Source of the DNA: Pelobium manganitolerans
Lineage (GTDB): Bacteria > Bacteroidota > Bacteroidia > Sphingobacteriales > Sphingobacteriaceae
Assembly (NCBI RefSeq): GCF_003609575.1
Contig: NZ_MBTA01000023.1
Coordinates: forward strand, 124,001-188,000
DNA length: 64,000 bases
Direction of reading: 5' to 3'
Shown piece after piece: positions 16,968 through 26,570 of this stretch. Under the pieces are notes generated by a model, which was not told where the DNA came from, did no database searches, and was given only the letters and a program-made list of their open reading frames with translations. The position numbers were made by a program, and so were the translations under genes. Every line of letters starts with the position of its first letter. Within the stretch, counting starts at the first letter, position 1.

Positions 16968-18182
16968 CTAGTGCTCTGCCCACTCAATAGAATCTAAATC
17001 TATACCTTCTTTAAACATCTCCCACAGTGGCGAAAGCTCGCGTAAGTGGTTTACGGCTTTAATGGTGTTTTCGATAGCAAAGTCTACTTCTTCTTCTGTA
17101 GTAAAGCGCCCTAAACCGAAACGGATAGATGAATGCGCCAAATCATCAGACAAGCCTAAGCTTTTTAATACGTAAGATGGTTCTAAAGATGCGGACGTAC
17201 AAGCAGAGCCCGAAGATACCGCCATGTCTTTCATCGCCATCATTAAACCTTCTCCCTCTACATATTTAAAAGAAATATTTGCAGTATGCGGAATGCGGTG
17301 TTCCACATTTCCGTTTACGTATGACTCTTCTAACACCGTTAAGTTACGCTCCAGTTTATCTCTCAAGGCAGCTAAGCGTTTAGATTCTTCTGCCATCTCA
17401 TTATAGCAAATTTCTGCCGCTTTTCCTAATCCTACAATGCCAGGTACGTTTAAAGTGCCAGAACGCATGCCTCTTTCGTGACCACCGCCATCCATTTGTG
17501 CAGTAACTTTAACGCGCGGATTTTTTCTGCGAACATACAAAGCACCTACGCCTTTTGGCCCGTACATTTTATGTGCAGAAAGTGCCAATAAATCAATGCC
17601 ATCTTCAATTACGTTTACCGGAATTTTTCCTACCGCTTGTACGGCATCTGTAAAGAAAAGCGCGCGGTGTTTATGCGTAATTGCAGAAATTTCTTTGATA
17701 GGCTGAACTACGCCAATTTCGTTATTGGCATACATAATGGCAACCAAAATGGTTTGGTCGGTAAAAGCAGCCTCTAATTTATTTAGGTCTACCAAGCCAT
17801 CTTGTTCAACATCTAAATAGGTTACCTGTGCGCCTAGTTTCTCTAAATGTTTACAGGTATCTAATACGGCTTTATGCTCGGTAGTTAAGGTGATGATATG
17901 GTTGCCTTTTTCTTTGTACATCTCGTACACACCTTTGATCGCCAAGTTGTCTGATTCTGTAGCTCCAGAGGTGAAAATAATTTCTTTATCTGTAGCACCA
18001 ATCAGCTTGGCAACCTGCTCGCGCGCATAATCAACACCTTCTTCTGCGGCCCAACCAAAAGGGTGGTTTCTGCTGGCTGCATTTCCAAATTTTTCATTAA
18101 AATAAGGCAACATCGCCTCAAGCACTCTAGGGTCTAAAGGCGTTGTAGCATTGTTGTCTAAATATATAGGAGTCTTTATCAT
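16968..18182 (-). CDS. iscS: Cysteine desulfurase
   Basis: 404 aa from the ATG at 18182 ([20 protein letters not shown]); a TTG at 18188 gives only two extra residues and is less likely. A PLP-dependent class V aminotransferase-fold enzyme that removes sulfur from cysteine for Fe-S assembly. The PLP lysine is in [10 protein letters not shown] (about residue 206), and the catalytic loop Cys in SSGSACTS (about residue 330). It heads the iscS-iscU-iscA operon. Length and motifs match the group II IscS/NifS enzymes. The upstream gap of 242 bp to the divergent rpmE2 holds the promoters. Confidence 0.97.
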   Translation of the reverse strand: MIKTPIYLDNNATTPLDPRVLEAMLPYFNEKFGNAASRNHPFGWAAEEGVDYAREQVAKLIGATDKEIIFTSGATESDNLAIKGVYEMYKEKGNHIITLTTEHKAVLDTCKHLEKLGAQVTYLDVEQDGLVDLNKLEAAFTDQTILVAIMYANNEIGVVQPIKEISAITHKHRALFFTDAVQAVGKIPVNVIEDGIDLLALSAHKMYGPKGVGALYVRRKNPRVKVTAQMDGGGHERGMRSGTLNVPGIVGLGKAAEICYNEMAEESKRLAALRDKLERNLTVLEESYVNGNVEHRIPHTANISFKYVEGEGLMMAMKDMAVSSGSACTSASLEPSYVLKSLGLSDDLAHSSIRFGLGRFTTEEEVDFAIENTIKAVNHLRELSPLWEMFKEGIDLDSIEWAEH

Positions 18183-18205
18183 CGTCAAATGAATTATTTA
18201 CCCTG

Positions 18206-18213
18206 CAAAGGTA
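18206..18213 (-). promoter_or_regulatory. Candidate -7 element of the iscS promoter
   Basis: TACCTTTG on the minus strand matches the Bacteroidota TAnnTTTG -7 consensus and lies 23 nt upstream of the iscS ATG. No clear TTG at -33 was seen, so the site is tentative. Confidence 0.45.
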
Positions 18214-18359
18214 TGAAAAAACTTTTCAGAACGCTAGCGCGATAGGGGTAGAACTGGTCTAAATCAGTCATTCCTTTGCAATTATTGTTTAGCTGTTTTT
18301 ACAGATAAATGCCAGTAGATGACGAAGTAGCTGCATTTTGAAATTTGTAAACATCATTT

Positions 18360-18388
18360 TTGTAATACATAAAATATTAATATATTTG
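18360..18388 (+). promoter_or_regulatory. Bacteroidota-type promoter of rpmE2
   Basis: TTG at 18360-18362 and TATATTTG at 18381-18388 (TAnnTTTG), spaced by 18 nt, lie 36 nt before the rpmE2 ATG. This fits the -33/-7 architecture of the Bacteroidota primary sigma factor. Confidence 0.7.
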
Positions 18389-18424
18389 CGCTCCTAAAAA
18401 TTGGGGAACGAATAAGAAATTAGC

Positions 18425-18673
18425 ATGAAAAAAGATTTGCATCCATCGAATTATAGATTAGTTGTTTTTAAAGATATGTCTAACGACTATTCTTTTATCA
18501 CTAAATCTTGCATTAACACCAACGAAACTACTACTTGGGAAGACGGAAATGAGTATCCTTTGGTAAAATTGGAGATTTCTCATACATCGCACCCATTTTA
18601 TACCGGTAAAATGAAATTGGTTGATACCGCTGGTCGTATTGATAAATTCAAAAGCCGTTACGCAAAAAAATAA
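18425..18673 (+). CDS. rpmE2: 50S ribosomal protein L31 type B (zinc-independent)
   Basis: 82 aa, standard length for bL31B. It lies at the intersubunit bridge of the ribosome. The start [17 protein letters not shown] and the tail [12 protein letters not shown] are characteristic. The CxxC zinc motif of type A L31 is absent (the single Cys in SCINTN is not part of one), the form that does not need zinc. Monocistronic, with a clear promoter and terminator. Confidence 0.96.
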   Translation: MKKDLHPSNYRLVVFKDMSNDYSFITKSCINTNETTTWEDGNEYPLVKLEISHTSHPFYTGKMKLVDTAGRIDKFKSRYAKK

Positions 18674-18696
18674 GTTTAAAATAAATTTATATACGA

Positions 18697-18726
18697 AGTC
18701 CCTTCTTGCCAGTTGGGACTTTTTTT
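18697..18726 (+). terminator. Intrinsic terminator after rpmE2
   Basis: AGTCCC (18697-18702) pairs with GGGACT (18715-18720) around a 12-nt loop, followed by a long T run. Confidence 0.75.
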
Positions 18727-18739
18727 GTTTTTTTGCACT

Positions 18740-19918
18740 ATGACAGTCATATTTTTCGATGATCAATCGCGAGAAAGCCTATTGCCCTTAACCTACACAC
18801 GGCCAGTAGCTGATTTGCGGATTGGAATCATGAAAATTTCGGAGAAGTGGCTCCGCCATTTTAAAACCGATAAGCATTATTACCAAACCCAAACCTATCT
18901 TCAAGAAAAATTCGCCACCGGCTCTGGAAGCTTAAATATTTTCATTAACGGTTCAGTTTGCCCAAATACGCAACTGTTTGAAGCTGTTGTGGCTTTAAAA
19001 GATGGGGAAGCGCTAATGCACGAAGATATTTGCATTGCCGTAAAAACCTCACAGCCGCAATTAAACATCCGTGCGCTAGAAAATTTCAAACAAGTTCATT
19101 TTGATGAACAGTTTATTAAAATCACCTATCCCGAAGATATTTTTAAATTTAATGCAGATGCTTTGCGCGAGGATTTTGACGCGCTAACAAGAGGCAGAAC
19201 ATCAGCAAAACTGAGCAATACCAACACGATTTTAGGTACGGATATTTTTGTAGAAGAGGGAGTAAGTGCGGAGTGCTGTACTTTTAATACCCATAACGGG
19301 CCAATTTATTTAGGCAAAAACAGTCAGGTTTGGGAAGGAACCAATATTAGGGGAGGCTTGGCTTTGTGCGAAAATTCGCAGATAAAAATGGGCGCAAAAA
19401 TTTATGGTGCTACTACCATTGGTCCCAATTCGCGTATTGGCGGCGAGGTGAACAATGCTGTAATCTGGGGCAACTCATCAAAAGGGCACGAGGGGTATTT
19501 AGGTAATTCTGTAGTGGGCGAGTGGTGCAACTTTGGCGCAGACAGCAACAACTCTAACCTAAAAAACAACTATGCGGAAGTGAAACTCTGGGATTATAGT
19601 AAACAGCGTTTCCGCCGTACAGGCTTGCAATTTTGCGGTTTAATTATGGCCGACCATGCTAAATGTGGCATAAACACCATGTTTAACACGGGCACGGTGG
19701 TAGGTGTGGCGGCAAATGTGTTTGGCGCCGGTTTTCCGCGCAATTACATCGCAGATTTTGCTTGGGGCGGGGCCCAAGGTTTTGAAGTTTATACCTTAAA
19801 CAAAATGTTTGATACGGTGGTAAAAGTGTTTGAGCGCCGCGGGCGTTTGTTTGACGAAATGGAAAGAAATATCCTAACCAATATATTTAATTTAACAGAA
19901 GAGTACAGAAGATTTTAA
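18740..19918 (+). CDS. GlmU-family protein: nucleotidyltransferase-like domain plus left-handed beta-helix
   Basis: 392 aa from the ATG at 18740 (MTVIFFDDQSRESLLPLTYTRPVADLRIG); an upstream start at 18713 lies over the rpmE2 terminator T run and is rejected. The N-terminal half is a degraded nucleotidyltransferase-type domain with the TRPVADLRIG signature in place of a standard LAAGxGxR loop. The C-terminal half (from about residue 165) has hexapeptide repeats (for example IYLGKNSQVWEGTNIRGG, IGPNSRIGGE) forming a left-handed beta-helix, as in GlmU acetyltransferases. Likely a sugar-nucleotide or acyl transferase in cell-envelope synthesis; the exact reaction is unknown. Only 4 bp before tpiA. 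Confidence 0.8.
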   Translation: MTVIFFDDQSRESLLPLTYTRPVADLRIGIMKISEKWLRHFKTDKHYYQTQTYLQEKFATGSGSLNIFINGSVCPNTQLFEAVVALKDGEALMHEDICIAVKTSQPQLNIRALENFKQVHFDEQFIKITYPEDIFKFNADALREDFDALTRGRTSAKLSNTNTILGTDIFVEEGVSAECCTFNTHNGPIYLGKNSQVWEGTNIRGGLALCENSQIKMGAKIYGATTIGPNSRIGGEVNNAVIWGNSSKGHEGYLGNSVVGEWCNFGADSNNSNLKNNYAEVKLWDYSKQRFRRTGLQFCGLIMADHAKCGINTMFNTGTVVGVAANVFGAGFPRNYIADFAWGGAQGFEVYTLNKMFDTVVKVFERRGRLFDEMERNILTNIFNLTEEYRRF

Positions 19919-19922
19919 CATT

Positions 19923-20687
19923 ATGAGAAAGAAAATTGTAGCCGGAAACTGGAAAATGAACAAAAACTACACCGACGGTTTGTCTTTATTTTCGGAGGTT
20001 TTAAACATGGTGAAAGATGAAGTTCGTGGACAGCAACAGGTAATTGTTTGTGCGCCTTTTATTCATTTGCACAGTTTAACCGCTCTAGCAAAAGGACACG
20101 CACAATTGAGCGTTGGTGCACAAAATATGCATCAGGAGGCTTCTGGCGCTTACACCGGCGAAATCTCTGGAGAAATGTTGGCTTCGGTTGGCGTACAACA
20201 CGTAATTTTAGGCCACTCGGAACGTCGGCAGTATTTTGGCGAAACAGATGCGCTTTTGGCTAAAAAAGTTGATGCGGCTTTAGGTAACGGTTTAGCACCT
20301 ATCTTTTGCATCGGCGAAACTTTGACCGAACGCGAAGGCGGCTCTCATTTTGATGTTGTAAAAAAACAATTGGCAGACGGAACTTTCCATCTAAGTGCGG
20401 ATGATTTTAAAAAGTTGGTGATTGCTTATGAGCCGGTTTGGGCTATTGGTACCGGTTTAACGGCAACAGATGAGCAAGCGCAAGAAATTCACGCTTTTAT
20501 CCGCAAACAAATTGCCGAAAAATATGGTGAAGCAGTAGCTGATGAAACCTCTATTTTATACGGTGGCAGTTGTAACCCTAAAAATGCTGGGGGCTTATTT
20601 GCACAAGCAGATATTGACGGTGGCTTGATAGGCGGTGCTTCGTTAAAATCGCGTGATTTTGTTGATATTGCTAAGACCTATAATTAA
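19923..20687 (+). CDS. tpiA: Triosephosphate isomerase
   Basis: 254 aa, normal length. It interconverts dihydroxyacetone phosphate and glyceraldehyde 3-phosphate in glycolysis. The N-terminal AGNWKMNK (Lys), the ILGHSERR motif (catalytic His), AYEPVWAIGTG (catalytic Glu and loop 6) and the phosphate-binding YGGS are all present. It starts 4 bp after the GlmU-like gene, so the two are likely cotranscribed. Confidence 0.98.
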   Translation: MRKKIVAGNWKMNKNYTDGLSLFSEVLNMVKDEVRGQQQVIVCAPFIHLHSLTALAKGHAQLSVGAQNMHQEASGAYTGEISGEMLASVGVQHVILGHSERRQYFGETDALLAKKVDAALGNGLAPIFCIGETLTEREGGSHFDVVKKQLADGTFHLSADDFKKLVIAYEPVWAIGTGLTATDEQAQEIHAFIRKQIAEKYGEAVADETSILYGGSCNPKNAGGLFAQADIDGGLIGGASLKSRDFVDIAKTYN

Positions 20688-20777
20688 AAAGCTTTAAGTT
20701 TAAAAGTTAAAGCCCAGGTGACTAGTTCATTTAGGCTTTAACTTTTAAACCTTATACCTCAATCCTTCTCCCTCAAA

Positions 20778-20824
20778 CCTTACACCTTCCTCCTCAAGCC
20801 TTACACCCTCCTCCTCAAGCCTTA
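20778..20824. repeat. Short tandem repeat in the tpiA-SDR spacer (CCTTACACCYTCCTCCTCAAG)
   Basis: Two adjacent near-identical 21-nt units plus a partial third (CCTTA), with a degenerate copy just before (TCCTTCTCCCTCAAA). The spacer lies between convergent genes. A reverse-complement flavour of the same words (GGTTGAGGTGGAAGGTGTAAGG) occurs at 26395-26460. Confidence 0.6.
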
Positions 20825-20827
20825 ATT

Positions 20828-21598
20828 TTATTGCTCTTCATAATGATAGGTGAGTCCGCCATCAATAAAATAAGTACTGCCGGTAATATAAGATGCATCA
20901 TCGCTGGCTAAGAAAGCCACTAAGCCCGCCACTTCTTCTGGGGTACCCATACGCTCCATCGGAATGTTTTCTAAAAGCGCTTTCATTTTTGCTTTGTCGG
21001 CCATCATTTTTTTGTTGATGGGCGTAGCAATAGCACCCGGCGCAACATTGTTAATCCTTATTTTTAAAGGCGCTAATTCTGTCGCCAAGTTTCGCATCAG
21101 CATTTTTAAACCGCCCTTGCTGGCACAATAAGCGGCAAAATGGGGGAAAATAATTTCTTCGTGCACCGAGCTCATGTTTATCACCACACCGCCACGTTTC
21201 TCTTTCATGCAGTATTTAGCGTAGGCTTGCGTGCCAAAAAAAACGGCTTTCAGATTGGTATCCATCACTAAATCATAATCTTCTGGTGTAACATTCCAAA
21301 AATCGGCCGAGCGTTCAACACCGGCATTGTTAACCAATATATCTAAGCCACCAAGCGCTTCAATGGCTTCATTTACTAAATCAATCACGTTTTGGGGAGC
21401 GCTAATGTCTTTTGCTATAAAATGTATTTTTGTGCCCAGTTTCTCCATTTCTTTTACCAACAGGCCCGCATCTTCATCCAAATGGCGCCCGTTTAAAACG
21501 ATATTTGCGCCTTCTGAAGCTAGGCGGTTTGCACAAGCTTGGCCAATGCCAGAACTGCTTCCGGTTATCAGAACGTTTTTTCCTTCAAATCTTTTCAT
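20828..21598 (-). CDS. SDR-family oxidoreductase, glucose 1-dehydrogenase-like
   Basis: 256 aa classical short-chain dehydrogenase. Cofactor loop TGSSSGIG (about residues 12-19), NNAG structural motif, catalytic Ser in NMSSVHEE and YCASK (Tyr/Lys), and the C-terminal [10 protein letters not shown]-type end ([18 protein letters not shown]). These features match the glucose 1-dehydrogenase/3-oxoacyl reductase cluster; the substrate cannot be fixed from sequence. Arg following the GRH stretch (NGRHLDED) suggests an NADP-compatible pocket (inference). Divergent from prmA with a 114-bp gap. Confidence 0.88.
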   Translation of the reverse strand: MKRFEGKNVLITGSSSGIGQACANRLASEGANIVLNGRHLDEDAGLLVKEMEKLGTKIHFIAKDISAPQNVIDLVNEAIEALGGLDILVNNAGVERSADFWNVTPEDYDLVMDTNLKAVFFGTQAYAKYCMKEKRGGVVINMSSVHEEIIFPHFAAYCASKGGLKMLMRNLATELAPLKIRINNVAPGAIATPINKKMMADKAKMKALLENIPMERMGTPEEVAGLVAFLASDDASYITGSTYFIDGGLTYHYEEQ

Positions 21599-21712
21599 AA
21601 GCTTTTTTTATCAAGTTAAACAAGAATACGACCAAAGCGCATTACCTTAGCTTTGCAAAGCTGTTGGCCGTGGTTTTTTGGTGCCTCAGCGTTAATTCTT
21701 GGATTTTACGAA

Positions 21713-22549
21713 ATGGATTATATAGAACTGAAATTTAAACTGGAAGACCCAGAGGCTTACCGGAAAGATATTTTAATAGATGCCTTAGCTAATGTTGGTT
21801 TTGATACTTTTGAAGAACATGACGAGGGTTTTTCTGCCTATGTGGTTAAAGAAAATTTTGAGCAAACGGCAATGGAGCTCGCCCTAGAGCCATTCGCCGA
21901 TTTTGATTTTGCTTACGAAATAAACAACGTAAAATCGGAAAACTGGAATGCCGTATGGGAAAGCAATTTTGAACCGATACATATAAAAGACCAGGTTTAC
22001 GTACGCGCCACTTTTCACAATCCTAAGCCGGATTTTCCTTACGAGATAGTCATTGACCCAAAAATGTCTTTTGGCACAGGCCATCATCAAACTACTGCTT
22101 TAATGATGGAATATTTATTAGAAGCCGATTTACAAGATAAAGAGTTATTGGATATGGGTTGTGGTACGGCCATCTTGGCTATTTTAGCAGCTAAATTGGG
22201 CGCAAAATCTTTGGTTGCGATTGATTACGACCCTGTATGTTACGAAAGCACTTTAGAAAACGCGGAGTTAAACGGCATTGATAAGCTTACTGCGTACTGC
22301 GGTTCTAAAGAAGCAATTCCCAACCAAAAATACGATGTGATCTTAGCAAATATCAATCGCAATATTTTGTTAGATCAAATGGAAAGCTATTCCGGCGTTT
22401 TAAAGACCAAGGGTGAAATATATTTCAGTGGCTTTTATGAAGAACCAGATTTGGGGATAATTAAAGCTGCCGCAGAAAATTTAGGAATGCAATACGTTAA
22501 CCATAAGAAGAAAGACGCTTGGGTAGCGGCAAAGTTTATCAAAAAATAA
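21713..22549 (+). CDS. prmA: Ribosomal protein L11 methyltransferase
   Basis: 278 aa from the ATG at 21713 (MDYIELKFKLED); an in-frame start at 21653 would add 20 unrelated residues. The PrmA N-terminal substrate-recognition domain (1-95) is followed by a Rossmann methyltransferase with FGTGHHQTT, the SAM motif LLDMGCGTAILAILAA, and the catalytic-region motif ANINRNILL. It trimethylates lysines and the alpha-amine of ribosomal protein L11. One base separates it from the next gene, so they are coupled. Confidence 0.95.
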   Translation: MDYIELKFKLEDPEAYRKDILIDALANVGFDTFEEHDEGFSAYVVKENFEQTAMELALEPFADFDFAYEINNVKSENWNAVWESNFEPIHIKDQVYVRATFHNPKPDFPYEIVIDPKMSFGTGHHQTTALMMEYLLEADLQDKELLDMGCGTAILAILAAKLGAKSLVAIDYDPVCYESTLENAELNGIDKLTAYCGSKEAIPNQKYDVILANINRNILLDQMESYSGVLKTKGEIYFSGFYEEPDLGIIKAAAENLGMQYVNHKKKDAWVAAKFIKK

Positions 22550-22550
22550 T

Positions 22551-23915
22551 ATGAGAGTACATTTTATTGCCATTGGCGGTGCAGCTATGCACAACTTAGC
22601 TATTGCCTTACATTTAAAAGGCTACGAAGTTAGCGGGTCTGATGATGCGATTTACGAACCTTCCAGAACGCGTTTAGCAAAGCACGGCTTATTGCCTGAT
22701 GCGGATGGTTGGCGCCCCGAGTTGCTAAACGATAAAATAGATGCGGTAATCTTAGGGATGCACGCACGCGCAGACAATCCGGAGCTGCTGAAGGCCCAAA
22801 GTTTAGGCTTAAAAATTTACTCGTACCCAGAATATGTTTATGAGCAAGCTAGAAATAAAAAACGTGTAGTGATAGGTGGCAGCCACGGGAAAACCACCAT
22901 CACTTCCATGATCTTGCATGTGCTAAATTATTATCAAAAAGACTTTGATTATTTGGTAGGGGCACAAATTGCCGGTTTTGAAAATATGGTGCGTTTGTCT
23001 GATGCTCCGGTTATTGTTATAGAAGGTGATGAATATTTGGCGTCGCCGATAGATAGGCGGCCGAAATTCCACTTGTACAAAGCACATGTGGGTGTAATAA
23101 GTGGCGTTGCCTGGGACCATATCAATGTGTTTCCAACCTTTGATAGCTACAAAGCGCAGTTTAGCAAATTTATAGACACCCTTGAGCGAAACGGTACATT
23201 GATATACTGCGCTGAAGATGAGGTTTTGAAAAAAATTGTTGCCCAGCATACAAGCAGGAACGATGTGCGGAAAATTCCGTACGAAACTCCTCTTTATGAA
23301 ATAAGGGAAGGGAAAACCTACTTGGTAACTGCCGGTAAGGAGGTTGGACTAGAAGTTTTTGGCAAACATAATTTACAAAACTTAACCGCAGCGCGTTTGG
23401 TGTGCGCCCAGCTGGATGTTTCTGAGGAAGATTTTTATGCTGCGATAGCTAGTTTTAGCGGTGCGGCAAAACGCCTAGAGAAATTAGGAGAAACGGCACA
23501 TAAAGCAGTTTTTAAAGATTTTGCGCACTCGCCATCTAAGTTGAAAGCAACAGTTGAAGCGGTAAAATCGCAATACCCTCAGCGCAGTTTAATTGCTTGC
23601 ATTGAGCTGCATACATTCAGCAGCTTAAATGAAAATTTTTTAAACGAGTACTCGGGTACTTTTAATGGCGCAGATTTTGCGGTCGTGTACATCGATCAAA
23701 AAACCTTCGAACAGAAGAAGTTAAAACCGTTTAACGGCGAAGATGTGATGAAAGCATTCGGGAACAAAAATTTATTGTTTTATGACAATCCCGAAAAACT
23801 AAAACGATATATTGAATCGTTTGAAATATCTGACTGTAATCTGTTGATGATGAGCTCTGGAACATTCGGAAGTATTGATTTGGTTACATTGGCAAACTCT
23901 TTTCTTTACAGGTAA
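22551..23915 (+). CDS. mpl: Mur-ligase family protein, Mpl-like (UDP-MurNAc:murein peptide ligase)
   Basis: 454 aa. Order: N-terminal UDP-binding Rossmann domain with IAIGGAAMHNLA (MurC/Mpl type), central ATP-binding domain with GSHGKTTITSM (P loop), then the C-terminal ligase domain (HSPSKLKATVEA). Mpl reuses tripeptide from recycled peptidoglycan by joining it to UDP-MurNAc; MurC itself adds L-Ala. The HNLA and SPSK motifs favour Mpl over MurC (inference from family patterns). It follows prmA by one base. Cytoplasmic. Confidence 0.82.
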   Translation: MRVHFIAIGGAAMHNLAIALHLKGYEVSGSDDAIYEPSRTRLAKHGLLPDADGWRPELLNDKIDAVILGMHARADNPELLKAQSLGLKIYSYPEYVYEQARNKKRVVIGGSHGKTTITSMILHVLNYYQKDFDYLVGAQIAGFENMVRLSDAPVIVIEGDEYLASPIDRRPKFHLYKAHVGVISGVAWDHINVFPTFDSYKAQFSKFIDTLERNGTLIYCAEDEVLKKIVAQHTSRNDVRKIPYETPLYEIREGKTYLVTAGKEVGLEVFGKHNLQNLTAARLVCAQLDVSEEDFYAAIASFSGAAKRLEKLGETAHKAVFKDFAHSPSKLKATVEAVKSQYPQRSLIACIELHTFSSLNENFLNEYSGTFNGADFAVVYIDQKTFEQKKLKPFNGEDVMKAFGNKNLLFYDNPEKLKRYIESFEISDCNLLMMSSGTFGSIDLVTLANSFLYR

Positions 23916-23983
23916 GAAATGTTTATATTAGGAGCGTTAAAACTCATGTTGTAGATTTAAAGTTTAAAAAGCGAAAAAAAGAT

Positions 23984-24325
23984 ATGAAATTACTAGGAAA
24001 AAAAATCAGACTTCTAAGACATCAAAGAGGATGGAGCCAAGAGGACGTAGCTAAGCAATTGGATATTTCCATTCCGGCTTTTTCTAAGATAGAAACCGGT
24101 ATTACAGATGTAAACCTTTCTCGTTTAGAACAAATTTCGGCTTTGTTTGAGATGTCGGTGGTCCAGTTGCTAACTTATAATGATCCGGAGCAGGAAATAA
24201 AAAATGCTTCTGATTTGGAAGTTGCCAATAAAAAACTGCACGACCGCGATGCGGAAGTTATTGAGTTGCAGAAAAAAGTGATCGAGCTGTACGAAGAAAT
24301 CAGAAACTCAAAAAGTTTCGGTTAA
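23984..24325 (+). CDS. XRE-family HTH regulator with C-terminal coiled coil
   Basis: 113 aa. Residues 8-65 form a Cro/CI-type helix-turn-helix (EDVAKQLDISIPAFSKIETG). The rest, from about residue 75 (EIKNASDLEVANKKLHDRDAEVIELQKKVIELYEEI), is a likely coiled-coil helix that may drive dimerisation. Target genes are unknown. It stands 68 bp downstream of mpl and ends at a bidirectional terminator. Confidence 0.85.
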   Translation: MKLLGKKIRLLRHQRGWSQEDVAKQLDISIPAFSKIETGITDVNLSRLEQISALFEMSVVQLLTYNDPEQEIKNASDLEVANKKLHDRDAEVIELQKKVIELYEEIRNSKSFG

Positions 24326-24359
24326 AAAAAAGTCCTGAAGAAAATTCAGGACTTTTTTT
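24324..24359. terminator. Bidirectional terminator between XRE gene and nfu-type gene
   Basis: AAAAAAAGTCCTGAA pairs with TTCAGGACTTTTTTT around GAAAA; the A and T runs on both sides make it usable for both converging genes. Confidence 0.85.
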
Positions 24360-24375
24360 ATGATAAAGCTGTTGC

Positions 24376-24927
24376 TTATAAAGCTTCGGAAACTACTTCC
24401 TTCACTTCTGGCACCATCCTTTGTAATAAACTTTGGATGCCAGATTTTAAGGTGATGGTTGATGAAGGGCAACCGCTGCAAGAACCGCGAAGTTCTACCG
24501 TAACCACACCATCTTCAAAAGAACGATAGCTGATAGCGCCACCGTCTTGCTCAACCGCCGGACGCACATAATCGTTTAAAATCTGCTGAATTTTAATTTC
24601 GGTTTCTGTGCCTTCAAAAACCAAATTTTCTTCCTCTGTTTTGTCTTGTACGGCATATTCAGATTCTATGGCTCCTTTTACAAACTCCTTTAGCAAAGGC
24701 TCAATATCCGCCCAGTCTGCATCTTCTGTTTTGGTGATAGTCACAAAATTGCTGGCGAAAAATACGCCGTTTACAAAGTTGAATTTGTAAAGCTCAGACG
24801 CAAATTTGGAGTGCTCGGCGCTTTCTTTGGTCGGGAAATCTACACTTCCGTTAATCAACAGTTTGTTTACAATGAATTTCATTGTAGCCGGATTTGGGGT
24901 GGATTCTGTATATACGGTGATGTTCAT
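24376..24927 (-). CDS. Nfu-type iron-sulfur cluster carrier
   Basis: 183 aa from the ATG at 24927 (MNITVYTESTPNPATMKF); an upstream start at 24957 adds basic residues and is rejected. The N-terminal Nfu_N domain (about 1-85) recognises by TPNPATMKFIVNK; the C-terminal NifU-like domain (about 105-183) contains the cluster-binding motif CSGCPSS. It transfers 4Fe-4S clusters to apoproteins, complementing the iscS-U-A operon. Separate from that operon and convergent with the XRE gene. Confidence 0.9.
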   Translation of the reverse strand: MNITVYTESTPNPATMKFIVNKLLINGSVDFPTKESAEHSKFASELYKFNFVNGVFFASNFVTITKTEDADWADIEPLLKEFVKGAIESEYAVQDKTEEENLVFEGTETEIKIQQILNDYVRPAVEQDGGAISYRSFEDGVVTVELRGSCSGCPSSTITLKSGIQSLLQRMVPEVKEVVSEAL

Positions 24928-25006
24928 TTTTTTAATCTTTTTTGTAAAAATAACCAACCTTTACGAAAGAAACGTGCAATAAGCGCTATTTTACGCCTTA
25001 ATGACT

Positions 25007-26350
25007 TTAAATGCCGGTATAACTGCTTGGCGTAATAGCGCGCAATTCGGCTTTAACTTCATCAGTTACATCCAGCGTTTCTATAAAATCAGCCATTACT
25101 TGGGCGTTAATTTGGGTGTTTGTACGCGTTAAATCCTTTAGTGCCTCGTAAGGGTTCGGATAGTTTTCTCTTCTTAAAATGGTTTGGATAGCTTCTGCTA
25201 CCACCGCCCAGTTGTTATCTAAATCTGCTTGAATCTCTTTTTGGTTTAGCAACAATTTATTTAAGCCTTTAATGGTCGATTTTAAAGCGATAATGGTATG
25301 CGCCAATGGAACCCCAATGTTACGCAACACGGTAGAGTCGGTTAAATCGCGCTGCAAGCGGCTTACTGGAAGTTTTGCCGCCAAATGTTCAAATAAAGCA
25401 TTGGCAATGCCGATGTTTCCTTCCGAGTTTTCAAAATCTATAGGGTTAACTTTATGTGGCATGGCGGATGAACCTACTTCTCCTTCTTTAATTTTCTGTT
25501 TGAAGTAGTTCATGGAAATATAGGTCCAAAAATCACGATTAAGATCCAGCACAATATTGTTGATTCTTTTTAAGCCATCAAACTGCGCCGCCATGTAATC
25601 GTAATGTTCAATTTGGGTGGTATTTTGCAAGCGCTTCAACTTCAGTTTCTTATCAACAAAATTATTTCCAAAGTTTTTCCAGTTTATTAGGGGAAAAGCT
25701 ACATGATGCGCGTTAAAATTGCCGGTAGCGCCACCAAATTTTGCGCCGAACGGAATTTCTTGCAGTAATGCAAGCTGGTTTTCTAAACGCTCTACAAACA
25801 CTTGAACTTCTTTGCCCAAACGCGTTGGCGATGCTGGCTGCCCATGCGTATGTGCCAACATAGAAACGTGTTTCCATTCTTTTGCCAAGTCACTCAAGGT
25901 ATTGATGAGTTCTTGCAATTGAGGATAATAAATTATCGATAAACCCGCTTTTAAAGAATAAGGAATGGCAGTATTGTTAATGTCCTGCGAGGTTAAGCCA
26001 AAATGGATATATTCTTTATAAGCGGAAAGGCCCAGTTCGTCGAACTTCTTTTTGATGAAATATTCCACCGCCTTTACATCATGATTGGTGGTTTTCTCAA
26101 TCTCTTTTACCGCTAAAATATCCTCTTCGGTCAGATTGTTTATTTCTAAGCGTATAGCATCAAAATTATAATTGGACAAACCTTTTAAAGCGGGCAAAGG
26201 AAGCTCACATAAAGCGATAAAATACTCTACTTCTACAAAAATACGGTACTTAATAAGCGCAGCTTCAGAAAAGTATGCGCCTAAATCGGCAGTCTGGCTG
26301 TGGTAGCGTCCGTCTATTGGAGAAATAGCGTTAAGCGTTGAAATATTCAT
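25007..26350 (-). CDS. purB: Adenylosuccinate lyase
   Basis: 447 aa from the ATG at 26350 (MNISTLNAISPIDGRYH). Fumarase/aspartase superfamily fold with the signature GSSAMPHKVNPIDFENSEGN (catalytic Ser loop) and the HTHGQPASPTR loop containing a catalytic His. It splits SAICAR and adenylosuccinate in purine synthesis. An N-terminal extension to 26380 is out of family. A -7-like TATTTTTG lies at 26369-26376 on the minus strand. Length is normal for the E. coli-type enzyme. Confidence 0.97.
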   Translation of the reverse strand: MNISTLNAISPIDGRYHSQTADLGAYFSEAALIKYRIFVEVEYFIALCELPLPALKGLSNYNFDAIRLEINNLTEEDILAVKEIEKTTNHDVKAVEYFIKKKFDELGLSAYKEYIHFGLTSQDINNTAIPYSLKAGLSIIYYPQLQELINTLSDLAKEWKHVSMLAHTHGQPASPTRLGKEVQVFVERLENQLALLQEIPFGAKFGGATGNFNAHHVAFPLINWKNFGNNFVDKKLKLKRLQNTTQIEHYDYMAAQFDGLKRINNIVLDLNRDFWTYISMNYFKQKIKEGEVGSSAMPHKVNPIDFENSEGNIGIANALFEHLAAKLPVSRLQRDLTDSTVLRNIGVPLAHTIIALKSTIKGLNKLLLNQKEIQADLDNNWAVVAEAIQTILRRENYPNPYEALKDLTRTNTQINAQVMADFIETLDVTDEVKAELRAITPSSYTGI

Positions 26351-26394
26351 TTGATTGGATTGTTTGCACAAAAATAACAAAGTAAGTTGAAATA

Positions 26395-26460
26395 GGCGAG
26401 GTTTGAGATGGAAGGTTGAGGTGGAAGGTGTAAGGTTTTGGGTTTAAGGTTTAGAACTTT
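26395..26460. repeat. Low-complexity GGTTGAGGTGGAAGGTGTAAGG-type spacer
   Basis: Degenerate GGAAGGT / AAGGTTT words between purB and the TetR gene, complementary in style to the tandem repeat at 20778-20824. No gene. Confidence 0.45.
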
Positions 26461-26570
26461 TGTAGCGTTCTGTAGAGGGCTTACGTATTTAACAGTGGAT
26501 TTTTTATTGGAAACTTTGGAAATGAAAAAAGTTTCCATAGTTTTGGGCGCGAAAAAATTTGGAGATATAG

